Assembly: GCA_017397655.1 (NCBI GenBank)
Contig: JAFQIG010000039.1
Span: forward strand, 31,011 to 95,010
Source: Clostridia bacterium
GTDB taxonomy: Bacteria > Bacillota > Clostridia > Oscillospirales > Acutalibacteraceae
Reading direction: 5' to 3'
Length of the DNA: 64,000 nt
The notes beneath the pieces are model-generated. The model did not search any database. It was not told where the DNA came from and was given only the letters and a program-made list of their open reading frames with translations. A program made the translations under genes and the position numbers. How positions within the stretch are numbered: position 1 is the stretch's first letter; each line of letters starts with the position of its first letter. Below are positions 22,538 to 32,183 of the stretch, one piece after another.

Positions 22538-23650
22538 ATGTTCCAGATTCTCACTTTAAATAAGATTTCCAAGTACGGACTTGAGAAGCTTGATGCTTCC
22601 AAATATGTTTACGGCGATGATTTTACGGCTGCCGATGCAGTTATGGTTCGTTCCGCTTCCATGCACGAAACGGTTCTTGACAAAAATACTGTTGCTATCG
22701 CCCGTTGCGGTGCAGGTACAAACAATATCCCCGTTGATGCTTGTGCAGAAAACGGTGTTGTAGTTTTCAATACTCCCGGTGCTAACGCAAACGGCGTTAA
22801 AGAGCTTGTTCTTTGTGCAATGCTTCTCTCTTCAAGAAAAGTTGTTGCAGGTATGGAATGGTGCAAGACTCTCAAGGGTCAGGGTTCTGAGGTCAGCAAG
22901 GCTGTTGAAAAAGGCAAGGGTGCTTTTGTCGGTCCCGAAATCAAAGGCAAGACTCTCGGTGTTATCGGTCTCGGTGCCATCGGCAGACTCGTTGCTGAAG
23001 CTGCCATCGCTCTCGGTATGGATGTTATCGGTTACGATCCCTTCCCCGTAAAGGGCGTTTGTGACAAGGTTCAGATAGTTACGGAGCTTGCTCCCGTTTT
23101 TGAAAACAGCGATTATATCTCTCTTCACGCTCCCGCAACTCCCGCTACAAAGGGTATGATCAACAAGGATTCTATCGCAACAATGAAGGATTCTGTCAGA
23201 ATCCTCAACTTTGCAAGAGGCGATCTTGTAAACTCTGATGATATCCTTGCTGCTCTTGCAAGCGGTAAAGTCGCAGCCTATGCTACCGACTTCCCGACCG
23301 ATGATCAGCTTTGTGCAGAAGGCGTTATCGCTATGCCTCACCTTGGTGCTTCCACTCCCGAAAGTGAAGACAACTGTGCCGTTATGGCTGCGGAAGAATT
23401 GACTGCTTACCTTGAAACAGGTGCTATTAAGAATTCCGTAAACTTCCCGAATGCCGAGCTTCCCGAAAGCTTCACGGAAAGAACCTGCGTTCTTCACAAG
23501 GCAGAAGCCGCAGACGCTGTTGCAGCTGCTCTCGGTGATGTAGTCTTTGCAGGCGCAAAGAAGGATTGGGGCTACACCGTAGCCGACAAGAAGGCCGATG
23601 TCGATGCACTTCTTTCTATCGACGGTGTTGTCCGCGTTCGTGTTCTTTAA
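22538..23650 (+). CDS. serA: D-3-phosphoglycerate dehydrogenase
   Basis: 370 residues, D-2-hydroxyacid dehydrogenase family. RCGAGTNNIPVDACAENGVVVFNTPGANANGVKELVL is the substrate-binding half, GKTLGVIGLGAIGRLVAEAAIALGMDVIGYDPF the NAD fold, and NFARGDLVNSDD and MPHLGASTPESEDNCAVMAAEEL hold the catalytic Arg/Glu/His region. It oxidises 3-phosphoglycerate. It is shorter than the 500-residue type; the last ~60 residues may be a reduced regulatory part, without a recognisable complete ACT domain. Operon with serC; terminator follows. Confidence 0.95.
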   Translation: MFQILTLNKISKYGLEKLDASKYVYGDDFTAADAVMVRSASMHETVLDKNTVAIARCGAGTNNIPVDACAENGVVVFNTPGANANGVKELVLCAMLLSSRKVVAGMEWCKTLKGQGSEVSKAVEKGKGAFVGPEIKGKTLGVIGLGAIGRLVAEAAIALGMDVIGYDPFPVKGVCDKVQIVTELAPVFENSDYISLHAPATPATKGMINKDSIATMKDSVRILNFARGDLVNSDDILAALASGKVAAYATDFPTDDQLCAEGVIAMPHLGASTPESEDNCAVMAAEELTAYLETGAIKNSVNFPNAELPESFTERTCVLHKAEAADAVAAALGDVVFAGAKKDWGYTVADKKADVDALLSIDGVVRVRVL

Positions 23651-23667
23651 TTGAATTATAAAAGTCA

Positions 23668-23704
23668 AGGAGCTATCCGCAACGGATAGCTCCTGTTTTT
23701 TATT
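23668..23704 (+). terminator. Terminator of serC-serA
   Basis: AGGAGCTATCCG-CAA-CGGATAGCTCCT, a perfect 12-bp stem, then TTTTTT. It separates convergent serA and mnmE and may act on both. Confidence 0.92.
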
Positions 23705-23705
23705 T

Positions 23706-25073
23706 TTATTTGCCTACACAGAATTTTGAGAAAACTTCGTTTACAACCGCTTCCGAAGCTTTTTCGCCTGTCAGCTCCAACAGTGCTTCGATGCAAGAGT
23801 CGGCACAGACATTAACGGCATCAAGCGTCATTGAACAATCAATGGCATCTATCGCTTCATCAAGACAGCGAACGGCTCTCTGACAGCACTCTTTTTGTCT
23901 GACTGTCGAAATCATTGCCGATGACGGATCAAATGAGTCTGTTCCGAGAAGCTCCGAAACCGTTTTACAAAGCTCGTCGTATCCGCTTCCGTCTGCTGCA
24001 CATACATTGACCGTTCTGCTGACAACAGCTTTTATCTTTTCTTCGTCAATGATTCTGCCCTTGTCGCCCTTATTGATTACGGCAATTGAGAGTCTGTCAC
24101 GACAAAGATTCAACAGTTCTTCATCCTCCGATGTCATTTCCTGTGAACCGTCAAACACGGCAAGAATCAGAACGGCTCTTTGAAGCTTTGTTCTCGCTCT
24201 CTCAACACCGATACTCTCAACAGGGTTATCCGTCTCCCTTATGCCTGCCGTATCGGACAGTCTGAGTGTGACATCGCCCACTCTTACCGTTTCCTCAACA
24301 ATATCACGTGTCGTTCCCGCTATTGACGTTACTATTGATTTTTCACAGCCTGCAAGCAGATTCATCAGCGTCGATTTGCCTACGTTCGGTCTGCCTGCTA
24401 TTGCAGTATCAACTCCGCTGATAATCGCCTGTCCTGCATCAAATTTATTCAAAAGCTTCAACAGCTTATTTTTTGCCCCGGTAAAAATCTCTCTCATTGA
24501 AGAGATTTCCATCTCCTCGATATCCTCATCGGGATAATCGACCCAAGCCGCTATGTTTGCCGACACCGAGATAACCTCGCGCGCTGTCTGTGATATCTCG
24601 TTGCTGAGTGCTCCCTCAAGTGCCGTCAGTGCCGCCTTTGCAGCCTGCTCACCTTGTGCCGATATCATTCCCATAACTGCTTCGGCTTCGGATAAATCTA
24701 TCTTTCCGTTAAGAAATGCACGTTTTGTAAATTCTCCCGCTTCGGCAGGTTTTGCTCCTGCCGATATAGCCGCTTCCAGAATTCTTTTTGTAATATACAA
24801 TCCGCCGTGACACGATATCTCAACAACATCCTCCCCCGTATAGCTGTGGGGTGCACGGAACACAAGGCAGACCGCTTCGTCAAGCTGTTCGCCTCTGTCG
24901 CACGCTTTGCCGAAATACGCACGGTAGCCCTTTGATTTTTTGATATCATTTCCGCTTATCGGGAGAAAAATTCTGTCTGCGATGCTCAGCGCTTCGCTTC
25001 CCGATATTCTGATAATTCCTATACCGCCTGCCGCCTGCGGTGTGGCTATGGCGGCTATCGTTGATGTTGTCAT
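23706..25073 (-). CDS. mnmE: tRNA modification GTPase MnmE
   Basis: 455 residues. The N-terminal formyl-tetrahydrofolate-binding domain (TIAAIATPQAAGGIGIIRISG...) is followed by a helical domain with an inserted G domain: P-loop GRPNVGKSTLMN, G2 GTTRDIVEE, DTAGIRE, and N-K-x-D-type INKGDKGR. The protein ends with the invariant FCVGK, carrying the catalytic Cys. With MnmG it installs the 5-carboxymethylaminomethyl group on U34 of certain tRNAs. mnmG is not adjacent, though it often is. Confidence 0.97.
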   Translation of the reverse strand: MTTSTIAAIATPQAAGGIGIIRISGSEALSIADRIFLPISGNDIKKSKGYRAYFGKACDRGEQLDEAVCLVFRAPHSYTGEDVVEISCHGGLYITKRILEAAISAGAKPAEAGEFTKRAFLNGKIDLSEAEAVMGMISAQGEQAAKAALTALEGALSNEISQTAREVISVSANIAAWVDYPDEDIEEMEISSMREIFTGAKNKLLKLLNKFDAGQAIISGVDTAIAGRPNVGKSTLMNLLAGCEKSIVTSIAGTTRDIVEETVRVGDVTLRLSDTAGIRETDNPVESIGVERARTKLQRAVLILAVFDGSQEMTSEDEELLNLCRDRLSIAVINKGDKGRIIDEEKIKAVVSRTVNVCAADGSGYDELCKTVSELLGTDSFDPSSAMISTVRQKECCQRAVRCLDEAIDAIDCSMTLDAVNVCADSCIEALLELTGEKASEAVVNEVFSKFCVGK

Positions 25074-25100
25074 TATTTCGCCTCTTTAAAATCGGTTATC

Positions 25101-25123
25101 AAAAAGCCCCGAAAAATCGGGGC
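25101..25123 (-). terminator. Terminator of the rimP-nusA-infB operon
   Basis: Minus strand GCCCCGA-TTTT-TCGGGGC followed by TTTTT, just after the nrnA stop. Confidence 0.9.
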
Positions 25124-25130
25124 AATTTTA

Positions 25131-26078
25131 TTATAAAAACTTTGCAATTGTTTTGAGAAGAGTTTCTTTATTCTCTTCTTTTGTACCTGTGAGAGTACAT
25201 CCTGCCGCCGCAGGGTGGCCGCCGCCGTTCATAAGAGTGCATATTTCTGCCGCATTAAGCGGAGGATTTGTTCTGACGGATACTTTGAATGTTCCGTTTT
25301 TCTGCTCTCTCATTGCCGCACCGACAAGCACGCCTTCGATCTGTCTCGGAAGAGCCGCAATCTTGTCAAACTCGTCCTCGTTGGAACCGCTTTCTTTAAA
25401 CATCTGCTGAGTGACGGTGATAAGGGCAAACTTGCCGTCAAAGAAAAGCTCGGTTGAACCGAGAGCCATTCTCTCCAGTTCGGCAAAGCTTCTGCTTTTT
25501 GTTTCAAAGATCTCTCTGTTTATCCTTGCACAATCGGCGCCAAGCTCCATAAGATCTGCCGCTATACGAAGCGTTGTCGGTGTGACGTTGGAATAACGGA
25601 AGCATCCCGTATCCGTCGAAACGCCGATATAAAGTGCCTCTGCCATCTCTTTTGAAATCTTTGCTCCCAGCATCGGGACAAGACGGAAGATGATCTCGGA
25701 TGCGGCAGATGCCGTATCGTCAAGCAGTACACTCTTTGCATACATACTGTTGGTAACGTGATGGTCGATGCAAAGATCGACTCTGTCGCCGAAACGCTCA
25801 CCTACACAGTCGCCCATCAGCTTGACCGTTGCGATATCGACGGCAACAACAAACTCCGGATCAAACGACTCTTCATCGCCGTCCTCTTTCATAAACTTAT
25901 ATCTGTCGGGTATCTCATCCTCACCTATAACGCAAGCGTTCTTTCCGATCGACCTTAACGCATGGCAAAGCGTATATCCGCTGCCTAAGGTATCCCCATC
26001 GGGATGAGTATGAACAAGAATTGCGATATTATCTTTACAAAGAAGCATTTCTGCCGTTGCTTCAAGAGAAATTTTCAT
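25131..26078 (-). CDS. nrnA: DHH-family nanoRNase / pAp phosphatase NrnA
   Basis: 315 residues from ATG 26078 (an upstream GTG directly abuts the AAGGA RBS). DHH phosphoesterase motifs appear in order: NIAILVHTHPDGDTLGSGYTL (motif I), FVVAVDIATVKLMG (motif II), LCIDHHVTNSMYAKS (motif III, DHH), YIGVSTDTGCFRYSN (motif IV), and the DHHA1 C-terminal GGGHPAAAGC. It degrades oligoribonucleotides and 3'-phosphoadenosine 5'-phosphate. Directly follows rbfA, the standard position in this Firmicutes operon. Confidence 0.95.
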   Translation of the reverse strand: MKISLEATAEMLLCKDNIAILVHTHPDGDTLGSGYTLCHALRSIGKNACVIGEDEIPDRYKFMKEDGDEESFDPEFVVAVDIATVKLMGDCVGERFGDRVDLCIDHHVTNSMYAKSVLLDDTASAASEIIFRLVPMLGAKISKEMAEALYIGVSTDTGCFRYSNVTPTTLRIAADLMELGADCARINREIFETKSRSFAELERMALGSTELFFDGKFALITVTQQMFKESGSNEDEFDKIAALPRQIEGVLVGAAMREQKNGTFKVSVRTNPPLNAAEICTLMNGGGHPAAAGCTLTGTKEENKETLLKTIAKFL

Positions 26079-26090
26079 CGCATTCACTCC

Positions 26091-26441
26091 TTACTCTGTT
26101 GTATCAAGATCGTCAAGAATTTTTACGATACCCATACCGTGTGCTATGGAATCATCGGCAATAAACTTCATTTCGGGTGTTTTGCGAAGATGAAGGTTCT
26201 TTCCGACAGCTCTGCGGATATAGCCTGTCGCGCTGACAAGACCTTTGACTGCATTCCTTGCCGTTTCGATACCTTCCATTGCGCTGACATACACCTTTAC
26301 AAATGAAGCATCGGAGCTGACCTCTACCCTTACAACGGTCAGCAGGCAATTTTGGACTCTCGGATCCTTCAGCTCCCTGATAACTGCCGTAACCTCTCTT
26401 TTGATATCTTCGGAAACTCTGTCCGACTTGTGTCCCGCCAT
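26091..26441 (-). CDS. rbfA: Ribosome-binding factor A
   Basis: 116 residues with the KH-like RbfA fold: RVSEDIKREVTAVIRELKDPRV, TVVRVEVSSDASFVKVYVS, GYIRRAVGKNLHLRKTPEMKFIADDS. Needed for maturation of the 30S 5' domain. Located between infB and nrnA. Confidence 0.96.
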   Translation of the reverse strand: MAGHKSDRVSEDIKREVTAVIRELKDPRVQNCLLTVVRVEVSSDASFVKVYVSAMEGIETARNAVKGLVSATGYIRRAVGKNLHLRKTPEMKFIADDSIAHGMGIVKILDDLDTTE

Positions 26442-26465
26442 AAGCGATGTATTCCTTTCTGAAAA

Positions 26466-28892
26466 TCAGTCACGATACTCTTCGATAATGTACGCTTCGA
26501 AGATGTCGCCCTCTTTAATATCATTGAACTTGTTAAGACCGATACCGCACTCGTAGCCTGTATTGACTTCCTTAACGTCGTCCTTAAATCTCTTGAGTGA
26601 TGAAATCTCGTCATCCGCTACGATTATGCCGTCACGGACAACTCTGATCTTGCTGTTTCTGGTAATTTTTCCGTTCTGAACATAACATCCTGCGATATTA
26701 CCGATGGAAGAAATGCGGACAACCTGACGGATTTCTGCTCTGCCGAGCTCAACCTCACGCTTTTTGGGAGCAAGCATACCCTTGATAGCCGCTTCAATCT
26801 CTTCGATACAATCGTAGATGATACGGTACATTCTCATTTCGACACCGTCTCTTTCGGCATTTGCCGTTGCTACGGGATCGGGTCTTACGTTGAAACCTAC
26901 AATAATGGCATTGGAGGCGTTGGCAAGCATAACGTCGGATTCGTTGATGGCACCTACGCCGATATGGATGATGCGAACCTTGACCTCTTCGTTTGAAAGC
27001 TTTTCAAGACTCTGCTTGACTGCTTCCGCTGAACCCTGAACGTCCGCTTTGACGATAATATTAAGATCCTTGAGCTCGCCTGCCTGAAGTGAATCAAACA
27101 GGTTATCAAGAGTAACCTTTTCAAACTGCTTGAACTGCTCTTCCTTAGCCTGCTGTTTACGCTGTTCGACAAGCTCACGTGCAAGTCTTTCGTCAGATAC
27201 TGCGTCAAAGATGTCGCCTGCCTGCGGAACCTCGGTAAGTCCCGTAATCTCAACGGGTACGCAAGGACCTGCTTCCTTGATCGTTCTGCCCTTGTCGTCT
27301 GTCATAACTCTGACACGTCCTACCGTCATACCTGCAACGATGACATCGCCGCTTCTGAGTGTGCCGTTCTGGACAAGAAGCGTTGCAACGGGACCTCTGC
27401 CCTTGTCAAGTCTTGCTTCGATAACGATACCCTTACCTGCTCTTTCGGGATTTGCCTTAAGCTCCATCATCTCTGCTACAAGAAGTATTGACTCCAAAAG
27501 CTTGTCAATATTCATACCTGTTTTTGCAGATACGGGAACACAGATAGTATCGCCGCCCCACTCTTCGGGAACAAGCTCGTATTCTGTCAGCTGCTGCATA
27601 ATCCTGTCAACGGATGCGCCTTCCTTATCCATCTTATTAACAGCTACGATGATGGAAACGCCTGCAGCCTTTGCGTGGTTGATAGCTTCGATAGTCTGGG
27701 GCATGATACCGTCATCGGCAGCTACTACAAGTACTGCAATATCCGTTGCCATGGCACCTCTTGCACGCATTGATGTGAAGGCTGCGTGACCCGGTGTGTC
27801 AAGGAATGTGATGAACTGTCCGCCCTGGTTTACTCTGTATGCACCGATGTGCTGTGTGATACCGCCTGCTTCTGTTGAAGTGACGGATGTATGTCTGATT
27901 GCGTCAAGAATAGATGTTTTGCCGTGGTCTACGTGTCCCATTACGACAACAACGGGATCTCTCGGCTGAAGGTCTGTCTCGTCATCCTCGCTGGCATCGA
28001 TAATTCTCTCTTCGATGGTGACAACAACTTCTTTTTCTACCTTTGCGCCGAGCTCTGTTGCGATAAGCTCTGCCGTATCAAAGTCGATGACCTCGTTAAC
28101 CGTTGCCATCATACCGAGCTCTGCAAACATCTTTTTGATAACCTCTGCCGCCGTTCTCTTGAGCATTGCGGCAAGCTCGCCGACTGTCAGCTCTTCGGGA
28201 ACCTTGATAACAAGCTGCGGCTTCTTTGCTCTTTCTGCGGCAATTCTCTTGAGTCTTTCCGCCTCAGTCTCACGTCTGCTCTGACGCATACCCTGCTTGC
28301 GGTACTGCTGGGATTTCTGCTTGAGCTTCTGCTTGCTGACGGAGTGATCTGTCTGCAAGGTCTTGTTTACGGGAGCGATATTTTCATATTTTTCGTTATA
28401 TTTTTCAAGATCGACGTTGCTTGAACGTGTGTCAACCGTTCTCGCTTCGCCCTTTGTTCTTGCCTGGGGAGTCTTATTCTCCTCCTTGGGCTTTTTCTTT
28501 TCCTGTACGGGAAGCTCGGGCTTTTCCTTTTTCGGCTCCGGCTTCTTTTCAGGCTTCTTTTCCTGCTTCTTTTCCGGCTTTTTCTGAGAGGGCTTTGCCT
28601 CGGTCTTCGGCTCTTCCCCGGCTTCTTCCCCGGCTTCTTTCTCAGGCTCTTCCTTAGCTTCCTTCTTTGCCTTCGGCTCTTCCTTTACCTCAGAAAGCGC
28701 CAAATAAGAATCAAAGCTTTCGACCTGCTTTTCCTGTGTAAAGCTTTCAAACAAAACGTCAAGCTCCGTTTCGGTCAAAGCGGTCATATGTTTCTTGGCA
28801 TCGTCAAAATATTTTGCCAGAAGCTCTATAACAGCGTTGCTTTTCACGTTAAAATCCTTGGCAACCTCGTGTACTCTGTATTTATTGATCAT
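26466..28892 (-). CDS. infB: Translation initiation factor IF-2
   Basis: 808 residues. An N-terminal IF2-N module ([24 protein letters not shown]) is followed by a ~130-residue highly charged Lys/Glu/Pro linker (residues ~75-200). A second IF2-N module, the GTPase ([47 protein letters not shown]) and the beta-barrel and C-terminal fMet-tRNA-binding domains come next. It recruits initiator tRNA to the 30S subunit. Its start overlaps ylxQ by 11 nt. Confidence 0.97.
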   Translation of the reverse strand: MINKYRVHEVAKDFNVKSNAVIELLAKYFDDAKKHMTALTETELDVLFESFTQEKQVESFDSYLALSEVKEEPKAKKEAKEEPEKEAGEEAGEEPKTEAKPSQKKPEKKQEKKPEKKPEPKKEKPELPVQEKKKPKEENKTPQARTKGEARTVDTRSSNVDLEKYNEKYENIAPVNKTLQTDHSVSKQKLKQKSQQYRKQGMRQSRRETEAERLKRIAAERAKKPQLVIKVPEELTVGELAAMLKRTAAEVIKKMFAELGMMATVNEVIDFDTAELIATELGAKVEKEVVVTIEERIIDASEDDETDLQPRDPVVVVMGHVDHGKTSILDAIRHTSVTSTEAGGITQHIGAYRVNQGGQFITFLDTPGHAAFTSMRARGAMATDIAVLVVAADDGIMPQTIEAINHAKAAGVSIIVAVNKMDKEGASVDRIMQQLTEYELVPEEWGGDTICVPVSAKTGMNIDKLLESILLVAEMMELKANPERAGKGIVIEARLDKGRGPVATLLVQNGTLRSGDVIVAGMTVGRVRVMTDDKGRTIKEAGPCVPVEITGLTEVPQAGDIFDAVSDERLARELVEQRKQQAKEEQFKQFEKVTLDNLFDSLQAGELKDLNIIVKADVQGSAEAVKQSLEKLSNEEVKVRIIHIGVGAINESDVMLANASNAIIVGFNVRPDPVATANAERDGVEMRMYRIIYDCIEEIEAAIKGMLAPKKREVELGRAEIRQVVRISSIGNIAGCYVQNGKITRNSKIRVVRDGIIVADDEISSLKRFKDDVKEVNTGYECGIGLNKFNDIKEGDIFEAYIIEEYRD

Positions 28893-29220
28893 CAGCTATT
28901 ACCTCCGTTGAATTCTTACGGTGAAGCTCCGCCATCTTCTTTGCGAATCCCTCATCCTCTGTGGTCAAAACTCCTGCTTTGACACCCGTTGCATCCTTTA
29001 TCTGTTGCATTGAATAAGCTGTCTCAAATATCACAAGCTCTCTTCCATCATATGCCGCGGCTTTAAAAAACTCTCTTTTGAGCCTTTCAGATGCATCAAC
29101 AGCCAGCAGGCATATCTTTGCTTTATCTCTCATTATCGAATCAAGGCACGTATCATGTCCCCAGTTAAGCTTGCCTGCCCTGCGACATATGCCGAGAAAA
29201 GACAGAAACTTATCCTGCAC
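28882..29220 (-). CDS. ylxQ: YlxQ, L7Ae-family RNA-binding protein
   Basis: 112 residues. L7Ae/L30e fold: [44 protein letters not shown]. Members bind kink-turn RNA. Overlaps ylxR upstream by 11 nt and infB downstream by 11 nt, the conserved nusA-ylxR-ylxQ-infB arrangement. Confidence 0.93.
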   Translation of the reverse strand: MQDKFLSFLGICRRAGKLNWGHDTCLDSIMRDKAKICLLAVDASERLKREFFKAAAYDGRELVIFETAYSMQQIKDATGVKAGVLTTEDEGFAKKMAELHRKNSTEVIADDQ

Positions 29221-29482
29221 CGTCAGTCAACTCCTTTTGCATGGAATCGTAAACCTCTGACGGAATTGCACAGCCGAAGGCTTTTTCAAGTCGCTTTGCC
29301 TTTTTTGCCATAACAAAGCACTCTTCGTTGCGGCATATATATGCGCCACGTCCCGGCTTTTTGCCCACAAGGTCAACTGAAAATTCACCCTCGGGACTTT
29401 TTACCACTCTGACGAGCTCTTTTTTGGGTTTCATCTCTCCGCATCCCGTGCACTTACGCAAGGGAATCTTTTTTTGTTGCAT
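29210..29482 (-). CDS. rnpM: YlxR/RnpM RNase P modulator
   Basis: 90 residues, DUF448: KIPLRKCTGCGEMKPKKELVRVVKSPEGEFSVDLVGKKPGRGAYICRNEECF, with the CxxC pair and GRGAYIC motif. In Bacillus the homologue binds RNase P RNA and modulates its activity. Lies 53 nt after nusA in the conserved operon. Confidence 0.94.
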   Translation of the reverse strand: MQQKKIPLRKCTGCGEMKPKKELVRVVKSPEGEFSVDLVGKKPGRGAYICRNEECFVMAKKAKRLEKAFGCAIPSEVYDSMQKELTDGAG

Positions 29483-29535
29483 ATTCCGTCCGATGCAGTC
29501 ACCGCTTTACGGTAACTTCCTTTCAATTAATTTAA

Positions 29536-30606
29536 TTAAACGTTGTCGTAATCTATTACCGACTCAACCTCGGCATCCGGCTTGATGTCGATCTTCCAGC
29601 CTGTCAGCTTTGCGGCAAGACGGGCATTCTGACCCTTGTTGCCGATAGCAAGTGAAAGCTGTCCTGCAGGTACGATTACCGAGCAGGCGTTTTCAATCTC
29701 TTCGTCAACCGTTACGGAAATTACCTCAGCAGGAGCAAGCGATGCCGCAACAAACTCTGCAGGATCTTCGCTGTACTTGACGATATCAATCTTTTCACCG
29801 CCCAGAAGATCAACAATCTTGCTGACTCTGGCGCCTCTCTGACCGATACAGGAGCCGACGGGATCAACATTCTCATCTGCGCTGTAAACGGCAATCTTTG
29901 TACGTGAGCCTGCTTCTCTTGAAACAGCCTTGATCTCTACAATACCGTCAAAGATTTCGGGAACCTCTGTTTCAAACAAGCGCTTGACAAGTCCCGGATG
30001 TGTTCTTGACAGCGTTGCCTTGGGATACTTGCGGTTAGCGTCCTTGACGTCAACTACGTATACTTTTACAATATCGCCTTCCTTGAAGGTCTCTTCGGGC
30101 AGCTGCTCACTCTTGGGAAGCATCTCCTCCAGCTTGCCGATCTCAAGGAATGCATCGCCTGTTACGGGATCGATCTTTGATACCTTGGCGGTGATGATCT
30201 CCTGATACTTGTTCTGGAATTCTTCACGGAGCTGGCCGTGCTCTGCCTCACGGATACCCTGACGGAGCACGTGCTTGCCCTTATCGGCAGCAATACGGCT
30301 GACATCCTTTGTCTCTAAGGGAATTTCAATAATATCACCGGGCAAAGCGCCGTTCTTATACTTCTGAGCGTGCTCGACAAGAATGTCGCAATCCTCGTCC
30401 GTTACTTCGGAAACAACATTCTTTCTTACGTATACCTTCATCTCTTCCTTATCAGAATCGATATCACAGAAAACGACATCCTTGTTACCGAAATCTCTCT
30501 TGACTGCTGTTACGATTGCCTTCTGGATTCCGTCACAAAGTGCATCCAAACGGATACCTTTTTCTTTTGATAAAAGTCTTAATGCCTCAAAAAACTCCTT
30601 GTTCAT
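29536..30606 (-). CDS. nusA: Transcription termination/antitermination factor NusA
   Basis: 356 residues from ATG 30606 (MNKEFFEALRLLSKEKGI, the conserved N-terminus). An in-frame ATG at 30621 is immediately after GAGAGG and spaced too closely; the RBS spacing is imperfect for either, so the start has some doubt. The RNAP-binding N-terminal domain is followed by S1 (residues ~140-205, GDIVKVYVVDVKD) and two KH domains (GSCIGQRGARVSKIVDLLGGEKIDIV; LAIGNKGQNARLAAKLTGWKIDI). Stimulates pausing and termination. Second gene after rimP. Confidence 0.95.
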   Translation of the reverse strand: MNKEFFEALRLLSKEKGIRLDALCDGIQKAIVTAVKRDFGNKDVVFCDIDSDKEEMKVYVRKNVVSEVTDEDCDILVEHAQKYKNGALPGDIIEIPLETKDVSRIAADKGKHVLRQGIREAEHGQLREEFQNKYQEIITAKVSKIDPVTGDAFLEIGKLEEMLPKSEQLPEETFKEGDIVKVYVVDVKDANRKYPKATLSRTHPGLVKRLFETEVPEIFDGIVEIKAVSREAGSRTKIAVYSADENVDPVGSCIGQRGARVSKIVDLLGGEKIDIVKYSEDPAEFVAASLAPAEVISVTVDEEIENACSVIVPAGQLSLAIGNKGQNARLAAKLTGWKIDIKPDAEVESVIDYDNV

Positions 30607-30628
30607 TTTTGCGGTGTCCATCCTCTCA

Positions 30629-31108
30629 TTACATATTGAAATCGTCAAGCTTAATAAAGCTTGCTTCTTTTTTATTAAAAACAAAGCCTTTTCCGTTGTC
30701 GAGCGTTACCTCAACATTACCGCTGTCAAAGGAAGCTAATACACCCTTGAAATCCCTTTCACCGTCAACGGGTCTGATCATACGAAACTGCACCTTCTGA
30801 CCGATACATTCCGTAAAGTGCTCGGGTTTTGTCAGACTTCTTTCGATACCGGGAGAAGATACCTCCAGACAGTAGCCCTGCTCAATAGGATCAAGCTCGT
30901 CAAGCGGTCCGTCAATGGCACGGCTGAAATTCTCACAATCCTCTATACCTACGCCGCCATCCTTGTCAATAAAGATACGCAAAAAATACTCCGCACCCTC
31001 TTTGACAAAGTTTATGTCCCATATACGAAGACCGAGCGAGCGTGCAATCTCATCTGCAAGACCGGCTACTGCGGCAACCGTCGCTCCGCCCTTACCCTTT
31101 GAAGCCAT
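30629..31108 (-). CDS. rimP: Ribosome maturation factor RimP
   Basis: 159 residues from ATG 31108, after AGGGGGCAC. RimP signature: LGLRIWDINFVKEGAEYFLRIFIDKDGGVGIEDCENFSRAIDGPLDELDPIEQGYCLEVSSPGIERSL, with the VSSPGIxRxL motif of the family. Needed for 30S assembly. First gene of the operon; preceded by a leader hairpin. Confidence 0.95.
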   Translation of the reverse strand: MASKGKGGATVAAVAGLADEIARSLGLRIWDINFVKEGAEYFLRIFIDKDGGVGIEDCENFSRAIDGPLDELDPIEQGYCLEVSSPGIERSLTKPEHFTECIGQKVQFRMIRPVDGERDFKGVLASFDSGNVEVTLDNGKGFVFNKKEASFIKLDDFNM

Positions 31109-31157
31109 TAATGTGCCCCCTTTATTCTTTGTATGAAAAATTATTTCTGCATAAAGA

Positions 31158-31181
31158 TAAGAGCGGGTCACCCCACTCTTA
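31158..31181 (-). promoter_or_regulatory. Hairpin in the rimP leader
   Basis: Minus strand TAAGAGTGGGGTGACCCGCTCTTA, a self-complementary stem about 50 nt upstream of rimP. Similar hairpins precede this operon in other Firmicutes (rimP-leader type); the match here is by eye. No T-run follows, so it is not a terminator. Confidence 0.5.
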
Positions 31182-31281
31182 CCAATCTCTGTCAATAACA
31201 GAGAAATAATCAAACATTCGTACTAACAAAAATTATTATACCACATAGTTTACGAAATATCAAGCATTATTTTTTCTGTGA

Positions 31282-32163
31282 TTAATTCTTTGCCGTAGGA
31301 TCGTTTTTTGCCGTTATGAGCTCACCTTTTTCGTTCCACGATGCTTCATAGGCGTCATAATAACGGTTACCCTCGGCATCCGTATAAGGATCGTTATAAT
31401 ACCTGTATTCGCCATAGGTTTCAATACGGTTTTTATAGTACTCGTCAAGCTCTTCCTCGCTCATACTGCTTGTATCCTCATAACCGATTTCAAGCACTCC
31501 CGCCTTGTCACAATAGAACCAACCGTCCTCGGTAACATAACAGTCATAAGCTAAATACTTTTTACCGTCATCACTTATGTAAAAATACTCATCATATGTC
31601 CAGCCGTCGGAATCCGTACATTCTTCTACGGTGTAGGTATAGGCATTACCGCTTTCATCATAGAGCAGTACATCGTCCCCATCCTCATAGACATTGCCCT
31701 TTTTGTCATAGAAAACACCGTCAACAGCTATTCTGTCGGTCATATCAAAATTGAAATCATCGGTAAAAGTCAGAACAATACCTACAACGGCAACAACCAC
31801 AGCTAAAATGAGTGAACAGATAACCGCTGTTCCGAACTTGCGGCTGAGTTTTTTGTCCTTTTGCTTTTCCTGTGCATTTACGTGCGGTAAAGGAGCACCG
31901 CACTTTTCGCATTGCACGGCTTCCTCGGAATTATTCTCGTCGCACATATAACAGACCTTACTGTCCGCCTTCGGGAAGTCTTTTCTTTTGACAAGAAAAC
32001 AGATAAGTGTCCATTCGGTGAAAAATACACCGCAGATATACCAGCCGACATGAAGCTGTTTATTCCTGTGCTTAGCGGAATAATACATAAACAGCAAGCC
32101 GAAAATAACCAATAAAATCTCAAAAAAAGCAACACCGAGATACCATAAATAAACCATATCCAT
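31282..32163 (-). CDS. Zinc-ribbon membrane protein with acidic Tyr-rich ectodomain
   Basis: 293 residues from ATG 32163 after AAAGGAG. Residues ~4-27 form one membrane helix, 38-58 a second hydrophobic stretch. A zinc ribbon, CYMCDENNSEEAVQCEKCGAPLP, follows near 71-93, and a third membrane helix (FGTAVICSLILAVVVAVVGIVLTF) near 110-133. The last ~160 residues are strongly acidic and Tyr/Asp-rich with loose repeats of the pattern FYxxKGNVYEDG / YDESGNAYTY / YYDAYEASWNEKGE. The zinc ribbon is cytoplasmic by its charge pattern. Function unknown. It sits 20 nt downstream of the GH13 gene on the same strand, so the two may be co-transcribed. Confidence 0.75.
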   Translation of the reverse strand: MDMVYLWYLGVAFFEILLVIFGLLFMYYSAKHRNKQLHVGWYICGVFFTEWTLICFLVKRKDFPKADSKVCYMCDENNSEEAVQCEKCGAPLPHVNAQEKQKDKKLSRKFGTAVICSLILAVVVAVVGIVLTFTDDFNFDMTDRIAVDGVFYDKKGNVYEDGDDVLLYDESGNAYTYTVEECTDSDGWTYDEYFYISDDGKKYLAYDCYVTEDGWFYCDKAGVLEIGYEDTSSMSEEELDEYYKNRIETYGEYRYYNDPYTDAEGNRYYDAYEASWNEKGELITAKNDPTAKN

Positions 32164-32183
32164 TTTCCTGTCTCCTTTCAGTT

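Noticed and set aside
22832..23668. 278-codon minus-strand ORF opposite serA
   Set aside because: Shadow of serA: no RBS and no recognisable domain; the serA frame is fully conserved.
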